From contig JAJZLX010000187.1 in NCBI GenBank assembly GCA_021850555.1, positions 1 through 6,227 on the forward strand: a stretch of 6,227 nucleotides of DNA, written 5' to 3'. A program made the position numbers and the translations under genes. This document shows, piece by piece, positions 4,977 to 6,227 of this stretch. How positions within the stretch are numbered: position 1 is the first letter of the stretch; each line of letters begins with the position of its first letter. Source of the DNA: Pseudomonadota bacterium (GTDB lineage: Bacteria > Pseudomonadota > Gammaproteobacteria > Steroidobacterales > Steroidobacteraceae). Under the pieces are notes generated by a model. It did no database searches. It saw nothing but the letters and a program-made list of their open reading frames with translations, and had not been told where the DNA came from.

Positions 4977-5603
4977 ATGAGCGACGAAGCCGATCTCGCT
5001 CCGCAGGGGCTTTACGCCATCATCCTGGCGGCCGGCGCCTCCAGCCGTTTCGGCTCTCCGAAACAGCTGGCGCGCATCGCGGATCGACCCCTGCTGAGCG
5101 CGGTGATCGGCCGTGTCGTGGAGACCGTGGGCCAAGGCGCGCTCGTGGTCCTCGGAGCGAACGCGGCGCAGCTCACGCCAATGCTTCAGCACTCGCCGGC
5201 CTCGGTGGTGATCAACCGCGGCTGGCGGGAGGGGCTCGCCAGCTCGATCCGCGCCGGGATCGCGCGGCTGCCCACCTCATGCGCCGGTGCCATGTTGGTA
5301 CTGGCCGATCAGGCCGCCATCACGGCGGAGGATCTGGGCAGGCTGGCCGGGGCGTGGCGGCGGCAACCGCACGCGATCGCCGCCGCCCAATACGGCGCGA
5401 CGGTCGGGGTGCCGGCGATCTTTCCCTCTTGTCTCTTCAGTGATCTCAGCCAGCTCCGGGGCGATGTCGGTGCCCGGGCGCTTCTCAAGCGCCACGCCGA
5501 GCGTGTCGTGCGCGTGCCGATGGAGCGCGCAGCGTTCGATCTCGATACGCCGGAAGACTTCCTCGCGCTCGAGGTATGGCGCAAGGCCTGGCCGGAGTCA
5601 TGA
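4977..5603 (+). CDS. mocA: MocA-like molybdenum cofactor cytidylyltransferase
   Basis: A 208-residue MobA/MocA-type nucleotidyltransferase, expected to join CTP to molybdopterin to make the cytosine-dinucleotide cofactor used by xanthine-dehydrogenase-family hydroxylases. The nucleotide-binding loop AIILAAGASSRFGSPKQL lies at 14-31. LAAG rather than LAGG points to the CTP-using MocA branch rather than GTP-using MobA. Further family blocks are NRGWREGLASSIRAGI (80-95), LVLADQA (107-113, metal/phosphate-binding Asp111), GVPAIFP (144-150), LRGDVGARALL (160-170) and FDLDTPEDF (187-195). The usual DQP is DQA here. The frame is open upstream to 4854, overlapping xdhC, but the domain normally begins within about 15 residues of the LAAG loop, so ATG 4977 is preferred although no strong Shine-Dalgarno sequence precedes it. 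It lies 88 bases after xdhC on the same strand and overlaps the acetyltransferase start by 4 bases, consistent with an operon. Confidence 0.88.
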   Translation: MSDEADLAPQGLYAIILAAGASSRFGSPKQLARIADRPLLSAVIGRVVETVGQGALVVLGANAAQLTPMLQHSPASVVINRGWREGLASSIRAGIARLPTSCAGAMLVLADQAAITAEDLGRLAGAWRRQPHAIAAAQYGATVGVPAIFPSCLFSDLSQLRGDVGARALLKRHAERVVRVPMERAAFDLDTPEDFLALEVWRKAWPES

Positions 5604-6100
5604 CCGGCCCGGGCATGCTCCATATCCGAAAGGCGGAGCCACGGGACGCCGGGGCGATCGCCGCCATCATCCTCCCGACCATTCGCGCGGGCGAGACCTA
5701 CACGCTCGACCCGGACATGAGCGAAGCGGCGTCCCTGGCCTGCTGGATGGCCCCCGACAAAGAGACTTTCGTGGCCGAAGCGGACGGTGTCGTTCTCGGC
5801 ACCTATTACATGCGTGCGAACCAGGCCGGCGGTGGGCGCCATGTCTGCAATTGCGGCTACATGACGAAATCGGAGGCCAGAGGCCGAGGAATCGCGCGTC
5901 GCATGTGCGAGCATTCGCTGGAGCATGCGCGGTCGAAAGGCTATCGAGCCATGCAGTTCAACTTCGTCGTGAGCACCAATGAGCGCGCCGTGAGGCTCTG
6001 GCAGTCGCTTGGGTTCGAGATCGTCGGCCGCCTGCCTGGCGCTTTCAGACACCCCTCGGCGGGGTATGTCGATGCATTCGTGATGTATCGACAGCTCTGA
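5600..6100 (+). CDS. GNAT-family N-acetyltransferase
   Basis: A 166-residue acetyl-CoA-dependent acyltransferase of the GNAT fold. It starts with the usual first strand (LHIRKAEPRDAGAIAAI, 7-23). Strand 4 and motif A follow (CGYMTKSEARGRGIARRM, 85-102), where RGRGIA is the pyrophosphate-binding loop for acetyl-CoA. The C-terminal half reads NERAVRLWQSLGFEIVGRLP (127-146), typical of GNAT motif B, and ends VDAFVMYRQL. The acceptor substrate cannot be deduced; amino-acid or antibiotic-like amines are both possible. The start at 5600 is chosen because its ATGA overlaps the mocA stop, a common arrangement for translational coupling. ATGs at 5576 and 5615 are in-frame alternatives, and the domain would be intact from any of them. 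Its place at the end of the xdhC-mocA unit suggests shared transcription, but no direct role in molybdenum cofactor chemistry is evident. Confidence 0.88.
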   Translation: MTGPGMLHIRKAEPRDAGAIAAIILPTIRAGETYTLDPDMSEAASLACWMAPDKETFVAEADGVVLGTYYMRANQAGGGRHVCNCGYMTKSEARGRGIARRMCEHSLEHARSKGYRAMQFNFVVSTNERAVRLWQSLGFEIVGRLPGAFRHPSAGYVDAFVMYRQL

Positions 6101-6227
6101 GCGGAACGGCGATCGCAATTCGCACTCAGGCCTGCGATTGCGGCGGCGGCGCTGGAGATCTCCCAGTCATCGCTGAGTCACGCCATCGCCGACCTCGAGA
6201 AGCAGCTCGGAATATCTCTGTTCGTGC
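6101..6227 (+). pseudogene. LysR-family regulator N-terminal fragment, apparently lacking its start (runs off the right edge)
   Basis: The frame that includes 6137-6226 reads IAAAALEISQSSLSHAIADLEKQLGISLFV, the second and third helices and the start of the wing of a LysR-type DNA-binding domain; compare the family pattern AAxxLxISQxxLSxxIxxLExxLGxxLF. Upstream the same frame reaches the acetyltransferase stop (6098-6100) with no ATG, GTG or TTG between. The normal first helix (LxxFxxVAExGSF) is replaced by unrelated residues (SQFALRPA). I see no alternative frame carrying that helix. Possible readings are a 5'-truncated pseudogene, a sequencing error or frameshift near 6110-6137, or a non-standard start. 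An intact LysR gene would be a transcriptional regulator of neighbouring genes. Confidence 0.55.
6114..6142 (+). terminator. Stem-loop after the acetyltransferase gene, possible terminator
   Basis: CGCAATTCGCA (6114-6124) pairs with TGCGATTGCG (6133-6142) as a 10-bp stem with one bulged T and an 8-base loop, starting 14 bases after the acetyltransferase stop. Position fits an operon end, but no T-run follows and the 3' arm runs into the LysR-like coding segment. Confidence 0.35.

Noticed and set aside
4182..5192. A 336-codon minus-strand frame opposite xdhC and mocA
   Set aside because: Shadow frame of two confidently identified plus-strand genes; Arg/Pro-rich with no family features.
1..6227. 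Mobile element, CRISPR array, tRNA or phage genes
   Set aside because: No transposase or integrase motifs, no terminal repeats with target duplication, no regularly spaced repeats and no tRNA-like cloverleaf were seen.

Overview
The window is GC-rich DNA with strong G/C bias at third codon positions. It encodes an outer-membrane beta-barrel protein with a Sec signal peptide and a C-terminal Phe, so the source is a Gram-negative bacterium, most likely a high-GC proteobacterium. The sequence does not fix the genus. There are no tRNA or rRNA genes, CRISPR arrays or recognisable insertion sequences. The layout looks chromosomal.

The left half (1-3000) reads on the minus strand. An edge-truncated TetR-family regulator (195 to beyond 1) follows a 476-base gene-free stretch. 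Upstream of that lies the most distinctive gene, a 391-residue protein of the PrnB/DUF1864 family (672-1847). This is the haem-dependent indole-metabolising family related to indoleamine and tryptophan dioxygenases. A short possible gene (2092-2298) with a good ribosome binding site follows, and then a small outer-membrane beta-barrel gene (2368-3000) with a clear Shine-Dalgarno sequence and a plausible promoter. The DNA before the PrnB-like gene holds a perfect 12-bp inverted repeat and two near-identical 14-bp direct repeats, so it may be a regulatory hub.

The right half (3348-6227) reads on the plus strand. It holds a small uncharacterised protein (3348-3695), then a probable operon of an XdhC/CoxI-family molybdoenzyme maturation factor (3779-4888), a MocA-like molybdopterin cytidylyltransferase (4977-5603) and a GNAT acetyltransferase (5600-6100) whose start overlaps the mocA stop. 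XdhC and MocA would act together to prepare the cytosine-dinucleotide, sulfurated form of the molybdenum cofactor for a xanthine-dehydrogenase-like or CO-dehydrogenase-like hydroxylase. No such enzyme lies in the window. The right edge carries a LysR-type helix-turn-helix coding segment with no usable start codon, which may be a 5'-damaged regulator.

The best lead is the PrnB-like haem protein standing without pyrrolnitrin genes beside it, with its repeat-rich upstream region and possible small upstream gene. Its substrate cannot be read from the sequence.
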